Of a stretch of 40,406 nucleotides of DNA, positions 12,669 through 21,609 are shown piece after piece. A program made the translations under genes and the position numbers. Below the pieces are notes generated by a model. It saw only the letters and a program-made list of their open reading frames with translations, had not been told where the DNA came from and searched no databases. Numbering within the stretch: position 1 is the first letter of the stretch; every line of letters starts with the position of its first letter. This DNA is from Pseudomonadota bacterium (GTDB taxonomy: Bacteria; Pseudomonadota; Gammaproteobacteria; Ga0077536). The DNA is taken from the NCBI GenBank assembly GCA_029977665.1, contig JAPOKK010000005.1, positions 1 to 40,406 of the forward strand, written 5' to 3'.

Positions 12669-12776
12669 TGAATGTCCCGCAGTCGCAGGCGGGTCATCCC
12701 AGACCACCGGCACCCCGGGAGACCGCGGGGCAGGCAGCTGAGCACCAGCCGCGCGGATACCAAAGACATTTGACTC

Positions 12777-12782
12777 GAGGAG
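12777..12782 (+). promoter_or_regulatory. Ribosome binding site of pilA
   Basis: GAGGAG is 9 bases upstream of the ATG at 12792. It is one of the stronger ribosome sites in the window, in keeping with high expression of a major pilin. Confidence 0.7.
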
Positions 12783-12791
12783 ACAGTCAAC

Positions 12792-13214
12792 ATGAACAAG
12801 CAGCAAGGTTTTACGCTCATCGAACTCATGATCGTGGTCGCGATCATCGGCATCCTGGCCGCTGTCGCCATCCCGGCCTACCAGGATTACACGGTTCGCG
12901 CCAAGGTCACCGAGGGTCTGAGCCTCGCTTCCGGTGCGAAGACTTCGGTTGCGGAGTACTTCTCCAGCGAGGGTACACTGCCGACCAGCAATACCGAGGC
13001 TGGCATGGCACAGGCCGCTTCCATCCGCGGAAATGCCGTCCGGCAGGTACTCGTCACGAATGCAGGCGCCATCCAGATCACCTTCTCGGGCGCGCCGATT
13101 GAAGGTGCCCTGCTGGAACTCAACCCGACCGACAACGGTGGTCAGCTGGTGTGGGAATGCGGCGGCGGTGCGACCGACCTCGCCTCGAAGTATCGCCCGT
13201 CCTCCTGCCGCTGA
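12792..13214 (+). CDS. pilA: Type IV major pilin PilA
   Basis: Subunit of type IVa pili. 140 residues. A six-residue basic leader (MNKQQG) is cut before Phe by prepilin peptidase; the mature N-terminus [20 protein letters not shown] has the conserved Glu5 and the hydrophobic helix. The globular part ends in two cysteines (WEC near residue 121 and SSC near 139) that should form the C-terminal disulfide loop. The protein ends just after that Cys, with Ser residues close to the C-terminus, as in pilins glycosylated at a C-terminal Ser; glycosylation here is inference. It is a single gene with its own sigma-54 promoter and terminator. Confidence 0.96.
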   Translation: MNKQQGFTLIELMIVVAIIGILAAVAIPAYQDYTVRAKVTEGLSLASGAKTSVAEYFSSEGTLPTSNTEAGMAQAASIRGNAVRQVLVTNAGAIQITFSGAPIEGALLELNPTDNGGQLVWECGGGATDLASKYRPSSCR

Positions 13215-13242
13215 TAACCGGCCCTCGAACCGGACAGCAAGA

Positions 13243-13274
13243 GCACGCCGCGGCAACGCGGCGTGCTTTTTTTT
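13243..13274 (+). terminator. Rho-independent terminator of pilA
   Basis: GCACGCCGCG (13243-13252), loop GCAA, and the exact complement CGCGGCGTGC (13257-13266), followed by eight T residues. It is the best intrinsic terminator in the window. It ends only 12 bases before the ATG of the downstream membrane protein, so that gene needs read-through or its own promoter. Confidence 0.95.
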
Positions 13275-13286
13275 GTGCCGCGCTCC

Positions 13287-15179
13287 ATGACTCGCTCGCT
13301 AATCGCCGCCTGGCTCGCCATCGCCGTCCTCACGGCCGGCATCTACTGGTCGGGCCTCCATGGTGATTTCGCCTTCGACGATTACCACGTCATCGTCGAC
13401 AACCCCACGCTCGATCTCGCGAACTTCGCGCCCGCCACGCTGCTCGACGCTGCATTCTCGACAGAAACGGGGCCGCTGCTACGCCCGTTCGCGATGCTCT
13501 CTTTCGCCGTCGACCGCACGCTGGGCGGTCCCGAGGCCTTCCACTTCAAGCTCGCGAACGTCGTGCTGCACCTTCTGAACGCGGCGGTGCTGCTGGCGCT
13601 GCTGTGCCGCGTGCTACCGCGCCTCGCGCCCGCGTCGCGACCGGTCCCCGTCCTCGTCGCCGCGGTCGTCGTCGCGCTGTGGGCGGTACATCCGATCAAC
13701 CTCAGCAGCGTGCTCTATGTCGTGCAGCGCATGACGCTGCTCGCCGCGATGGGCGTGCTCGTCGCGCTCATTGCCTACTGCGTGGCGCGCGAACGCCAGC
13801 TCGCGGGGCGGCCGGCTTCCTGGGGGCCGTGGGTCGCCGGCGGCATGGGCTGGCTGCTCGGTCTCGCGTCGAAGGAGACGGCCGCGCTGTTGCCCTTGTT
13901 CGTACTCGCTATCGAGGTCTTCGCCTTTCGTTTCGCCGCCCTGCCGCGACCGCGCGGCTGGCAGCGCGGCCTACTGCTGCTCGGCGTGGCCGCGCTCGGG
14001 ACAGCCGCGATATTGCTCTTCATCGAACTCATCGGGCGCTACGGTTCGCGCGATTTCACGCTCGCCGAGCGCCTCATGACCGAGGCGCGCGTGGTGGTCA
14101 TTTACCTGCGCATGCTGCTCGTCCCCGATCTGTCGCTGTTCGCGATGTTTCACGACGACATCACGTTCTCGCGCGGGGTGTTGTCGCCGCCGACGACACT
14201 GCTCGTGCTGCTCGTCATCGGCGCCGCCGCGCTGTTGATGCTGCGCGGGCGCCCGCGCTATCTCGCCTTCGGTATCGCCTGGTTCTTCGCCGCCCATGCG
14301 CTGGAATCGACCGTGCTGCCGCTCGAGCTGATGCACGAGCATCGCAATTACCTGGCCGCCGTAGGGCCGCTCGTCGCCCTCGTCATGGCGATCTACCTGC
14401 TCCTCGAAACCCGCCTGTCGACACGCGGGTTGGCGTTCGTCGCCCTCGCTGGCGTGGCGATACTCGCCGGTATCACGGGCCTCCGCGCGGCCAAGTGGGC
14501 CGATCCCTGGCAGCAGATGGCGATGGAAGCGCATTACCACCCGCAGTCTTCGCGCACCACCTACGAATACGGGCGCCTCGCCATCAAGCGCGCCGGCGAG
14601 ACGAACAACGCCGCGCTGTACGCGGAAGGGCTGGCCGCAGTCGAGCGCTCGACAACGCTCGAGCCGGTGTACAAGCCTTACGTCGCGAAGGCGTCGCTGA
14701 TCAACCAGGCGCTCAACACGGACGCGCCAGAGCGCGCCGAGCGGCATCTCGCCGACGTCCTGGACGACCCGCGCGACCGGCAGCGCGTGGAAATCTTTCA
14801 TTCGATCGTCTACTGCCAGGTCACGGCAACGTGCAAGCCGCACCCGGACGTGGTCTTCCGCCTCGCCGAAAGCCTGCTCGGTGACGAAGACCTCGCCCCG
14901 GTTCGCCGCCGCAAGACGCTCGAATGGTTGGCCGTGTACTACAGCAACATCCTGGGTGACAGCGACGCGGCGATCCGCATCCTCTCCGAGCTGACGGAGG
15001 AGTGGCCGTACGCTCGGGCCGGGCGTATTCGTCTGATGGAAGTCCTCATGGCTGTCGGCAGGGCAGCGGAAGCGCGCGCGATGGCGAAGGAATACCTCGA
15101 TGCGCGGCCCTGGCACTACCCTGTCACCAACCGCCCGGAGTACCGTCGCCTACGCCGGCTGCTGCACGGGCCTTCCTGA
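13287..15179 (+). CDS. GT-C-like polytopic membrane protein with helical C-terminal domain (putative pilin/surface glycosyltransferase)
   Basis: 630 residues. Roughly eleven membrane segments fill residues 5-400, followed by a soluble helical, TPR-like C-terminal part (about 410-630). The first outward loop has an acidic FAFDDYHVIVDNP motif, then LLRPFAMLSFAVD and FHFKLANVVLHLLNA; the middle has GLASKETAALLP and later HEHRNYLAAVGP. These features recall TMTC/ArnT-type GT-C glycosyltransferases and the TPR membrane proteins often encoded beside pilA. The natural suspicion is transfer of a lipid-linked sugar to pilin or another surface protein, but substrate and activity are not shown by sequence. 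I chose the ATG at 13287; the frame also opens at a GTG inside the pilA terminator. Confidence 0.65.
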   Translation: MTRSLIAAWLAIAVLTAGIYWSGLHGDFAFDDYHVIVDNPTLDLANFAPATLLDAAFSTETGPLLRPFAMLSFAVDRTLGGPEAFHFKLANVVLHLLNAAVLLALLCRVLPRLAPASRPVPVLVAAVVVALWAVHPINLSSVLYVVQRMTLLAAMGVLVALIAYCVARERQLAGRPASWGPWVAGGMGWLLGLASKETAALLPLFVLAIEVFAFRFAALPRPRGWQRGLLLLGVAALGTAAILLFIELIGRYGSRDFTLAERLMTEARVVVIYLRMLLVPDLSLFAMFHDDITFSRGVLSPPTTLLVLLVIGAAALLMLRGRPRYLAFGIAWFFAAHALESTVLPLELMHEHRNYLAAVGPLVALVMAIYLLLETRLSTRGLAFVALAGVAILAGITGLRAAKWADPWQQMAMEAHYHPQSSRTTYEYGRLAIKRAGETNNAALYAEGLAAVERSTTLEPVYKPYVAKASLINQALNTDAPERAERHLADVLDDPRDRQRVEIFHSIVYCQVTATCKPHPDVVFRLAESLLGDEDLAPVRRRKTLEWLAVYYSNILGDSDAAIRILSELTEEWPYARAGRIRLMEVLMAVGRAAEARAMAKEYLDARPWHYPVTNRPEYRRLRRLLHGPS

Positions 15180-15197
15180 GCCCGCGCCGCATGCCGC

Positions 15198-16103
15198 TCA
15201 GTCGCCCGGCGCGTCCGACTCGTCGTCGCGCCGCACCAGGCGCCGCTCGGCGTCGGCTTCCTTGTAGTGCAGGGCCGATACCAGTTCGGCGAGGATGCCG
15301 ATGAGAAACGTCAGCACGGCCGACAGGAACACCACCGCCGACATGTTGGTGAAGCGGTGGAACATGACGAACGTATAGAGGTAATAGAGCGCGCCGGTCG
15401 TGAACAGGGCGAGGCTGACCGGCAGGAACAGGCGCATGGGTGAGAACAGCGTGCCGACCTTGAGGATGATCATGAAGAAGCGCACGCCGTCTTCGAGCAG
15501 GCGGATGTGACTCTTGCCGCTGCGGCTGCGCGCCGCGATCGGCACGTAGGCGACCGGCAGGCCCGAGCGGAAGAACGCCATGGTGCAGGTCGTCGGGTAG
15601 GAGAAGCCGTTCGGGTAGAGATACAGGAAGCGGCGGAAATGCCGCGCACGCACGGCGCGGAAACCCGAGGTCAGGTCGGCGATGCGGTGGCCGGCCATGT
15701 AGCTCGCGAGGTGGTTGTAGATCCAGTTCGCGGCGAGGCGCTGCGGCGAGGCATGGCTGCCCCAGGTGCGCGCGCCGACCGCCATCTCGTAACCTTCGTC
15801 GAGCTTGGCGACGAGGCTCGCGATGACCGCGGGGTCGTGCTGGCCGTCGGCGTCGAGGAATACCAGCACGTCGTGGCTCGCCTGGCGTGCGCCGGTTTTC
15901 ACTGCCGCACCGTTGCCCATGCTGTAGGGATGGTGGATGCAGCGCACCTCGAAGCGCGCGCAGACCGCCGCCGTGTCGTCGGTGCTGCCGTCGTTGACGA
16001 CGATGATCTCGGCATCCGGGTGGTGGTGCCGGATCTCGGGCAGCAGCTTCTCGAGGTTGCGCGCCTCGTTGCGGGCCGGGAGGATGATGGAGACCTGGCT
16101 CAT
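15198..16103 (-). CDS. Family 2 glycosyltransferase (DPM1/GtrB/ArnC-like, membrane-anchored)
   Basis: 301 residues. An N-terminal GT-A domain (VSIILPARNEARNLEKLLP; VNDGSTDDT; metal-binding FLDADGQHDP) is followed by the DLTSGFRAVR region. Two C-terminal membrane segments (about 225-245 and 255-280) resemble GtrB-type enzymes that load a sugar onto polyprenyl phosphate. The product would be a lipid-linked monosaccharide usable by a GT-C enzyme such as the convergent neighbour at 13287-15179. The sugar is unknown. It is transcribed in the same direction as, and 25 bases after, suhB. Confidence 0.85.
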   Translation of the reverse strand: MSQVSIILPARNEARNLEKLLPEIRHHHPDAEIIVVNDGSTDDTAAVCARFEVRCIHHPYSMGNGAAVKTGARQASHDVLVFLDADGQHDPAVIASLVAKLDEGYEMAVGARTWGSHASPQRLAANWIYNHLASYMAGHRIADLTSGFRAVRARHFRRFLYLYPNGFSYPTTCTMAFFRSGLPVAYVPIAARSRSGKSHIRLLEDGVRFFMIILKVGTLFSPMRLFLPVSLALFTTGALYYLYTFVMFHRFTNMSAVVFLSAVLTFLIGILAELVSALHYKEADAERRLVRRDDESDAPGD

Positions 16104-16128
16104 CGTGCTGCCGCGGCGCCGCCGGGCC

Positions 16129-16941
16129 TCAGCCGGTGTCCGCGCCGGGCCGCTTCATGGGCGTACGGTGCTGGGACAGCACGCCGAGCAGCTGGCGGTA
16201 GAGCTTGGGATTGGCCGCGACCACGTGGCCGCAGGCGAGATGGGTCTCGCCGCCCTGCGGATCGCCGACGAGGCCGCCCGATTCGAGCACGATGAGGGCG
16301 CCGGCGGCGATGTCCCAGGGCTTGAGGCCGAACTCCCAGAAGCCGTCGAGACGGCCGCAGGCGACGTGCGCGAGATCGAGCGCGGCGGCGCCGGCGCGGC
16401 GCACGTCGGCGCATTGCGCGAGCATCGCGGCGAACGACGGGATGTAGTCCTTGAGCTGTTCGGCGCGGCGCACCGGGAAGCCGGTCGCGAGCAGGGCATT
16501 GTCGAGGTGCTGGCAGCGCCCGACGCGGATGCGGTGGCCGTTGAGCTGCGCGCCGGCGCCGCGCGAGGCAGTGAACATCTCGTCGCGCACCGGGTCGTAG
16601 ATCACCGCCTGGTCGAGACGGCCGCGCACCCTGAGCGCGATGGAGACGGCGAACTGCGGGTAGCCGTGCAGGTAATTGAGCGTCCCGTCGAGCGGGTCGA
16701 CGACCCATTCGAACTCCGATTCGCCTTGTCCGCCCGATTCCTCGGCAAGCACCGCGTGACCGGGGTAGGCGCCGAGCAGGGTCTCGATGATGGTCGCCTC
16801 GGCCTCGCGATCGATCTGCGAGACGTAGTCCTGGTGCCCCTTGCGATCGATCTTGAGTTCATGCAGCCGGTTCTGTCCGCGCGAGATGATGGTGCCGGCC
16901 CGCCGCGCGGCGCGCACGGCGATGTTGAGCATGGGATGCAT
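16129..16941 (-). CDS. suhB: Inositol-1-monophosphatase family protein SuhB
   Basis: Mg-dependent phosphatase fold; in E. coli SuhB also joins the rRNA antitermination complex. 270 residues, normal length. Metal-site motifs are visible: LAEESG, WVVDPLDGTLNY, and KPWDIAAGALIVLESGG near the C-terminus. The ATG at 16941 (MHPMLNIAVRAARRAG) matches the family N-terminus. It is divergent from trmJ, a conserved gammaproteobacterial pairing that supports SuhB over CysQ or HisN. Confidence 0.93.
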   Translation of the reverse strand: MHPMLNIAVRAARRAGTIISRGQNRLHELKIDRKGHQDYVSQIDREAEATIIETLLGAYPGHAVLAEESGGQGESEFEWVVDPLDGTLNYLHGYPQFAVSIALRVRGRLDQAVIYDPVRDEMFTASRGAGAQLNGHRIRVGRCQHLDNALLATGFPVRRAEQLKDYIPSFAAMLAQCADVRRAGAAALDLAHVACGRLDGFWEFGLKPWDIAAGALIVLESGGLVGDPQGGETHLACGHVVAANPKLYRQLLGVLSQHRTPMKRPGADTG

Positions 16942-16973
16942 GAAGGGCCCGATGGAGTGGTGCGATGCGCGCG

Positions 16974-16979
16974 ATTCTA
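16974..16979 (-). promoter_or_regulatory. Candidate -10 element for suhB
   Basis: On the minus strand TAGAAT matches the sigma-70 -10 box in 5 of 6 positions and lies 33 bases before the suhB ATG. I do not see a matching -35 element at 16-18 bases, so support is weak. Confidence 0.3.
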
Positions 16980-17070
16980 GCAGGCTGGCGGCGGCGAACG
17001 GGGCAGGGCATGCGCCACGGTGTACACTCCCGCGCCGGGCGGGCTCGAACAGCGGAGGAACACGGCCATC

Positions 17071-17829
17071 GTGAGCAGCAACACCGAGTCCGGAGCGGCA
17101 CCGCTGGACCACGTGCGCATCGTGCTGGTCGGCACCACGCACCCGGGCAACATCGGTGCCACCGCGCGGGCGATGAAGGTGATGGGCCTGTCCGCGCTGC
17201 ACCTGGTGGCACCGGCGCGCTTCCCCAGTGCCGAGGCGACCGCGCGCGCCGCGGGTGCCGACGACATCCTCGCGCGTGCACGCGTGCACGCCGACCTCGA
17301 GGACGCCCTGGTCGGCGTGCGCACGGTCTACGGCACGACGGCGCGCGAACGCCACATCGATTGGCCCGCGCAGAGTCCGCGCGAGGCTGCCGCGGCGATC
17401 GCGGCCGACGGCGAGGAAGTCGCCATCGTGTTCGGCCGTGAGCGCTCCGGGCTGACCAACCAGGAGCTCGACCGCTGCCAGCGCGCGATTCACATTCCGA
17501 CCAGCGCGACGTTTCGCTCGCTCAATCTCGCCCAGGCCGTGCAAATCTGCGCCTACGAACTGCGCCTCGCCCATGTTGCCGCGGCGCCGGCCACGCCCGC
17601 GCCCCGCGAGGGCCGCGATCCGCCGGCCGCGGCTGCCGAGCTCGAGGGCTTGCGCGCGCACACGCTGGCAGTGATGGAAGCGGTCGGCTACTACGACCCG
17701 GCGCAGCCCAAGCTGCTCGAGCGGCGCTTGCAGCGCCTGTTCAACCGTGCCGGCCTGCTGCATTCCGAGAGCCAGATCCTGCGCGGCTTTCTCGCCGCCA
17801 TCGCGCAGCGCGTGTCGCGCGGCGATTGA
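17071..17829 (+). CDS. trmJ: tRNA (cytidine/uridine-32-2'-O)-methyltransferase TrmJ
   Basis: SPOUT-family enzyme that methylates the ribose of residue 32 in tRNA anticodon loops with S-adenosylmethionine. 252 residues from the GTG at 17071, preceded by a GGAGG ribosome site; an in-frame ATG at 17020 lacks such a site and adds unconserved residues. Knot motifs are visible: RIVLVGTTHPGNIGATARAMK, IVFGRERSGLTN and SLNLAQAVQI. Divergent from suhB. Confidence 0.94.
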   Translation: MSSNTESGAAPLDHVRIVLVGTTHPGNIGATARAMKVMGLSALHLVAPARFPSAEATARAAGADDILARARVHADLEDALVGVRTVYGTTARERHIDWPAQSPREAAAAIAADGEEVAIVFGRERSGLTNQELDRCQRAIHIPTSATFRSLNLAQAVQICAYELRLAHVAAAPATPAPREGRDPPAAAAELEGLRAHTLAVMEAVGYYDPAQPKLLERRLQRLFNRAGLLHSESQILRGFLAAIAQRVSRGD

Positions 17830-18020
17830 GCGCGACGTGCGCGTCGCCCCGCGCCCGGCGGCCAGGCAGGCAGCGCGCGCGCGGCGCGCCAGGGGCGCGG
17901 TAAACAACAGCGCGGGCGCCCGTGCCCGGGGCCTGGCGGGGGTCGTTGCAAACGCGGATCGCAGGACGAGCCGCAGCACCGCCAGCGGATGGCGCGGCCG
18001 CCCGCTGGTTCAGGACATCC

Positions 18021-19076
18021 CTAGAGCGTGCCGCGATAGACCACGCCGTGGCCCGCGCCGATGGTGCCGATGCGGTGCACCGTCTCGCCGGCCGCGGCCA
18101 GGGTCTCGCTGACACCGTCGGCCGCGGCCGCGGGCACCACTACGGCCATGCCGATGCCGCAGTTGAAGGTGCGCAGCATCTCGGCCTCGGCGATACCGCC
18201 CGCCTCGCGCAGCCAGGCGAATGCCGGCGGCAGCGCCCAGGTGCCGAGATCGATGTGCGCGGCAAGACCCTCCGGAAGCACGCGCGGCAGGTTCTCGGTC
18301 AGCCCGCCGCCGGTGATGTGGGCCATGGCGTGGATGTCGTGGGCGGCCAGCGCGGCGAGCAGCGGCTTGACGTAGATGCGTGTCGGCGCGAGCAGGACTT
18401 CGCCCAGGGTGCGCCCATCGGGATCCGTGTCGAGGACGTCGTCGAGACCGGCGCCGCTCGCTTCGAGCACACGCCGGACCAGCGAGTAGCCGTTCGAGTG
18501 CACGCCGCTCGAGGCGAGGCCGAGGATGACGTCGCCGCTCGCTACCGCGCTGCCGTCGACGACGCGTGCGCGTTCGACGACGCCAACGCAGAAGCCGGCG
18601 AGATCGTAATGCCCGGCCGGGTACATGCCGGGCATCTCCGCCGTCTCGCCGCCGAGCAGCGCGGCGCCGGCCTCGCGGCAGCCGGCGGCGACCCCGTTGA
18701 CGACCGCCTCGGCGGTGTCGAGCGCGAGCGCGCCGGTGGCGAAGTAGTCGAGGAAGAACAGCGGCTCGGCGCCCTGCACAACGACGTCGTTCACGCACAT
18801 CGCGACGAGATCGATGCCGATGGTGTCGTGCTGCCCGCTCTCGATGGCGAGCAGCAGCTTGGTGCCGACGCCGTCGGTGGAAGAGACCAGCACCGGGTCG
18901 CGGTAGCCGCAGGCGGCGAGGTCGAACAGGCCGCCGAAGCCACCCAGCCCGCCCATCACGCCGGCCCGCGAGGTCGCGGCCGCACCCGGCTTGATGCGCC
19001 GCACGAGTTCCTCGCCGCGTTCGATGTCGACCCCGGCGTCGCGGTAGGACAGGCCTTTGGCTTGGTCATTGCTCAT
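18021..19076 (-). CDS. purM: Phosphoribosylformylglycinamidine cyclo-ligase (AIR synthetase)
   Basis: Fifth step of purine biosynthesis: ATP-dependent ring closure of FGAM to aminoimidazole ribotide. 351 residues, typical. Visible motifs: [11 protein letters not shown] at the N-terminus, [44 protein letters not shown] and [14 protein letters not shown]. The ATG at 19076 fits the family start. No purN follows on this strand, since trmJ is convergent. It is divergent from the DUF2066 gene, as in many gammaproteobacteria. Confidence 0.97.
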   Translation of the reverse strand: MSNDQAKGLSYRDAGVDIERGEELVRRIKPGAAATSRAGVMGGLGGFGGLFDLAACGYRDPVLVSSTDGVGTKLLLAIESGQHDTIGIDLVAMCVNDVVVQGAEPLFFLDYFATGALALDTAEAVVNGVAAGCREAGAALLGGETAEMPGMYPAGHYDLAGFCVGVVERARVVDGSAVASGDVILGLASSGVHSNGYSLVRRVLEASGAGLDDVLDTDPDGRTLGEVLLAPTRIYVKPLLAALAAHDIHAMAHITGGGLTENLPRVLPEGLAAHIDLGTWALPPAFAWLREAGGIAEAEMLRTFNCGIGMAVVVPAAAADGVSETLAAAGETVHRIGTIGAGHGVVYRGTL

Positions 19077-19347
19077 GGCAGGGCTCTCCGTGGTGGGCGC
19101 ATCGGGCACACCAGGCGTGCGCCGCGGGGCGCGCAGTTTACACCGAAGGGCGTGGTCGCATGCGCTCGGCCCGGGCGCGCGGGCCACGTGGCGTGGCGGT
19201 CGCGGCCGTCCTTGACTTGATTTCGACGATTGGCATAGCGTGCCGGCGCGCCGCAGGACGGGCGTGACAAACGAGCCACGCTTGCGTGCATACTGCGCCG
19301 TGGCAGGTACTCTATCGCCATCGACGGGTTCAGGACGCAACGTGGGC

Positions 19348-20430
19348 ATGGAAAAATCCGAGGGCGCCGCAGCCGTGACTTCCCGCAGCCAGGGCCCTAT
19401 CTCTCGGCACGGCATCTGCCTCTTGATGCTGCTCGCGCTGGCTCTGGCCGCGCCGGGCGTGCCCGCGCGCGACATGAGCAACCTCTACAGCGCCCAGGTC
19501 GAGGTGGCCGATCGCTCGCCGGGCGAGCTCGCGCGCGGTGCCCGCGCCGCCCTCGCCGCGGTGCTGGTCAAGCTCACCGGCGACCGTCGCGCGGCAGCCC
19601 GCGAAGGCATCGGTGCGCTGCTCGGCAAGGCGTCCAAGCTGATGTTCAAGTATGCCTACGCACCGCTGCCGGAGGGTCCCGGCCTGTTGCTCGACGCCGA
19701 GTTCGACGAGCCGGCGGTGAGCGCGGAGCTGAACGCGCTTGGTGTTCCCCTGTGGGGCAGGCAGCGTCCCGATACCGTCGCCTTCATCGTCATCGACGAG
19801 GCCGGGCGCCGCAGCGTGCTCGGCGGCGACGAGCCGGGCTTGCGCGGGGAGGCGCTGCTCACGCGCGCCGCGCAGCGCGGCATCCCGCTGCTGCTGCCGT
19901 TGATGGACATCGAGGAGACCCAGCACCTCGCCCACGCGGCCGACTGGAACGGCATCGCGACGACCGCGCTGGCGCTCGCGTCACGCTACGGCACCACGGG
20001 CGTACTGGTCGGCTACCTGCGCGAGAGTGCGCCGGGGCTGTGGGAGTCGAACTGGCGCATGCAGGTCGGCGCCGAGGCGACGAGCTGGCACGACGAAGGC
20101 GACATCGCGGCGCTGATGCTCGAAGGCGCCGCCGACCGGCTCGCCGATACGCTCGCGAGCCGTTACGCCGACCCGGGCCTGCTGGGTACCGCGGAATCGT
20201 TCGCCATCGACATCGAAGGGCTCGGCAGTGCCGCCGACTACGCGCGCGTGGTGACCTACCTCGACGGGCTGGACGCGGTCACCAGCCTGTTCGTGCGCGG
20301 GGTCGAGGCCGATCGCGTGCGCATCGAGGTCAGCGCCCGCGGCGGCCGCGCCGGCTTCGCCCAGACGATTGCCTTCGGCCGCGTGCTGACCCCCCTGCCG
20401 CTGCCGGACGCCTACCGGTTGTTGCCGTGA
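19348..20430 (+). CDS. DUF2066 domain-containing secreted/periplasmic protein
   Basis: 360 residues of unknown function. An N-terminal signal-like segment ([18 protein letters not shown], about residues 25-45) is preceded by an unusually long polar lead; the ATG at 19348 is used, but a shorter product is possible. The body matches the DUF2066 pattern: [11 protein letters not shown] near the start, LVKLTGDR, then the [11 protein letters not shown] region. The family sits between purM and the PerM-type permease/hda genes in many gammaproteobacteria, as here. A possible promoter (GTGACA and CATACT with a long 19-base spacer) lies near 19264-19294. Confidence 0.8.
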   Translation: MEKSEGAAAVTSRSQGPISRHGICLLMLLALALAAPGVPARDMSNLYSAQVEVADRSPGELARGARAALAAVLVKLTGDRRAAAREGIGALLGKASKLMFKYAYAPLPEGPGLLLDAEFDEPAVSAELNALGVPLWGRQRPDTVAFIVIDEAGRRSVLGGDEPGLRGEALLTRAAQRGIPLLLPLMDIEETQHLAHAADWNGIATTALALASRYGTTGVLVGYLRESAPGLWESNWRMQVGAEATSWHDEGDIAALMLEGAADRLADTLASRYADPGLLGTAESFAIDIEGLGSAADYARVVTYLDGLDAVTSLFVRGVEADRVRIEVSARGGRAGFAQTIAFGRVLTPLPLPDAYRLLP

Positions 20431-20527
20431 TGACGGCCCGCTCGACGCCGTCGTGGGACGCGGATGCTGCCGGCCTCAAGCGCGGCCGGCCGGGGCCGCG
20501 CTGCCGCTCGGCCGCGGAGCGGCCGGC

Positions 20528-21592
20528 GTGAGCGCGCCCGCCCTGACCGATTCGCAGAAGTGGCTGGTCTTGTCGTGCCTGCTGCTGACGGGCTGGCTGA
20601 CCTGGCTGCTGGCGCCGGTACTGACGCCCTTCCTGGTCAGCGCGCTGCTCGCCTACCTCGGCGATCCGCTGGTCGACCGCCTGGAGGCCGCCGGCCTCGG
20701 CCGCACGCCCGGTGTCATGGTCGTCTTCGTCGCCATGATGCTCGCCGGCATCGTCGGCGTACTGGTGCTGGTGCCGTTGCTGCAGCGCCAGGCAGTGGCC
20801 CTGCTGAACGCCGTGCCGCAGCTGCTCGAATGGATGCAGCAGAGCCTGGCGCCGGCGCTGTCGGACCTGCTCGGCGTGGAGCTGCTGGAATTCGACATCG
20901 AGGGCGTGCGCAAAGCGATTGTCGATCACTGGCGCCAGGTCGGTTCGCTGGCCGGTCGCGTGATCGACCAGATCAGCCGCTCGGGCGCGCTCGTGCTCGG
21001 CTGGATCACCTACCTGCTGCTGATACCGGTGGTGACGTTCTACCTGCTGCGCGACTGGGACCACCTGGTCGCCGCGGTGCGCGCGCTGCTGCCCAAGCGC
21101 GTCGAGCCGACGGTGTCCAAGCTCGCCCACGAGATCGACCAGGTGCTGGCCGAGTTCCTGCGTGGCCAGCTCACGGTGATGGCCGCACTGGCGCTGATCT
21201 ATACCGCCGGGCTGTGGCTGGTCGGGCTGGATCTCGCCTTCTTCATCGGTATGCTCGCGGGCCTCGTCAGCTTCGTCCCTTACCTCGGCGTGATCGTGGG
21301 TATCGTCGTCGCCGGCATCGCCGCGTTCCTGCAGTTCCACGATGTCATCCATCTCGTGTTCGTCGCCGTGGTGTTCGGCGTCGGCCAGGTGCTCGAGGGC
21401 ATGGTGCTCTCGCCCCTGCTGGTCGGCGATCGCATCGGCCTGCACCCGGTCGCGGTGATCTTCGCGGTCATGGCGGGGGGGCAGCTGTTCGGCTTTTTCG
21501 GCATCCTGCTGGCCCTGCCGGTCGCTGCGGTGATCGTGGTGCTGCTGCGCCATTCGCGCGACGAGTACCTGGCCAGCAACCTCTACGGCTGA
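20528..21592 (+). CDS. AI-2E / PerM family permease
   Basis: 354 residues. Members of the AI-2E_transporter (UPF0118, PerM) family have about eight membrane helices; reported roles include autoinducer-2 export and Na+/H+ exchange, so substrate is open. The family-typical parts are PVLTPFLVSALLAYLGDPLVDRLE near the start, FYLLRDWDHL in the middle, and a C-terminal stretch with FVPYLGVIVG, GQVLEGMVLSPLLVGDRIGLHP and FFGILLALPVAAV. The GTG at 20528 has a GGAG ribosome site a few bases upstream and starts at the conserved region. Between DUF2066 and hda, a conserved order. Confidence 0.88.
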   Translation: MSAPALTDSQKWLVLSCLLLTGWLTWLLAPVLTPFLVSALLAYLGDPLVDRLEAAGLGRTPGVMVVFVAMMLAGIVGVLVLVPLLQRQAVALLNAVPQLLEWMQQSLAPALSDLLGVELLEFDIEGVRKAIVDHWRQVGSLAGRVIDQISRSGALVLGWITYLLLIPVVTFYLLRDWDHLVAAVRALLPKRVEPTVSKLAHEIDQVLAEFLRGQLTVMAALALIYTAGLWLVGLDLAFFIGMLAGLVSFVPYLGVIVGIVVAGIAAFLQFHDVIHLVFVAVVFGVGQVLEGMVLSPLLVGDRIGLHPVAVIFAVMAGGQLFGFFGILLALPVAAVIVVLLRHSRDEYLASNLYG

Positions 21593-21609
21593 AGCGGGGC
21601 GCGGCGCGC

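Larger units (their letters stand above)
12436..12791 (+). promoter_or_regulatory. pilA upstream regulatory region
   Basis: 356 bases without a gene. It holds a G-rich tract just after the pilR stop (12438-12453), three CGTCAC elements (12506-12511, 12540-12545, 12618-12623), a 17-base inverted repeat, a near-identical pair of 14-base direct repeats, and the sigma-54 promoter at 12652-12668. CTGTC, resembling the core reported for P. aeruginosa PilR sites, occurs at 12636-12640. The transcript leader would be about 110 bases. This looks like an enhancer region for PilR; binding itself is inferred. Confidence 0.6.

Noticed and set aside
17830-18020. Possible small RNA or terminator between trmJ and purM
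   Set aside because: Very GC-rich with chance pairing only; no T-run, promoter or recognisable RNA fold.
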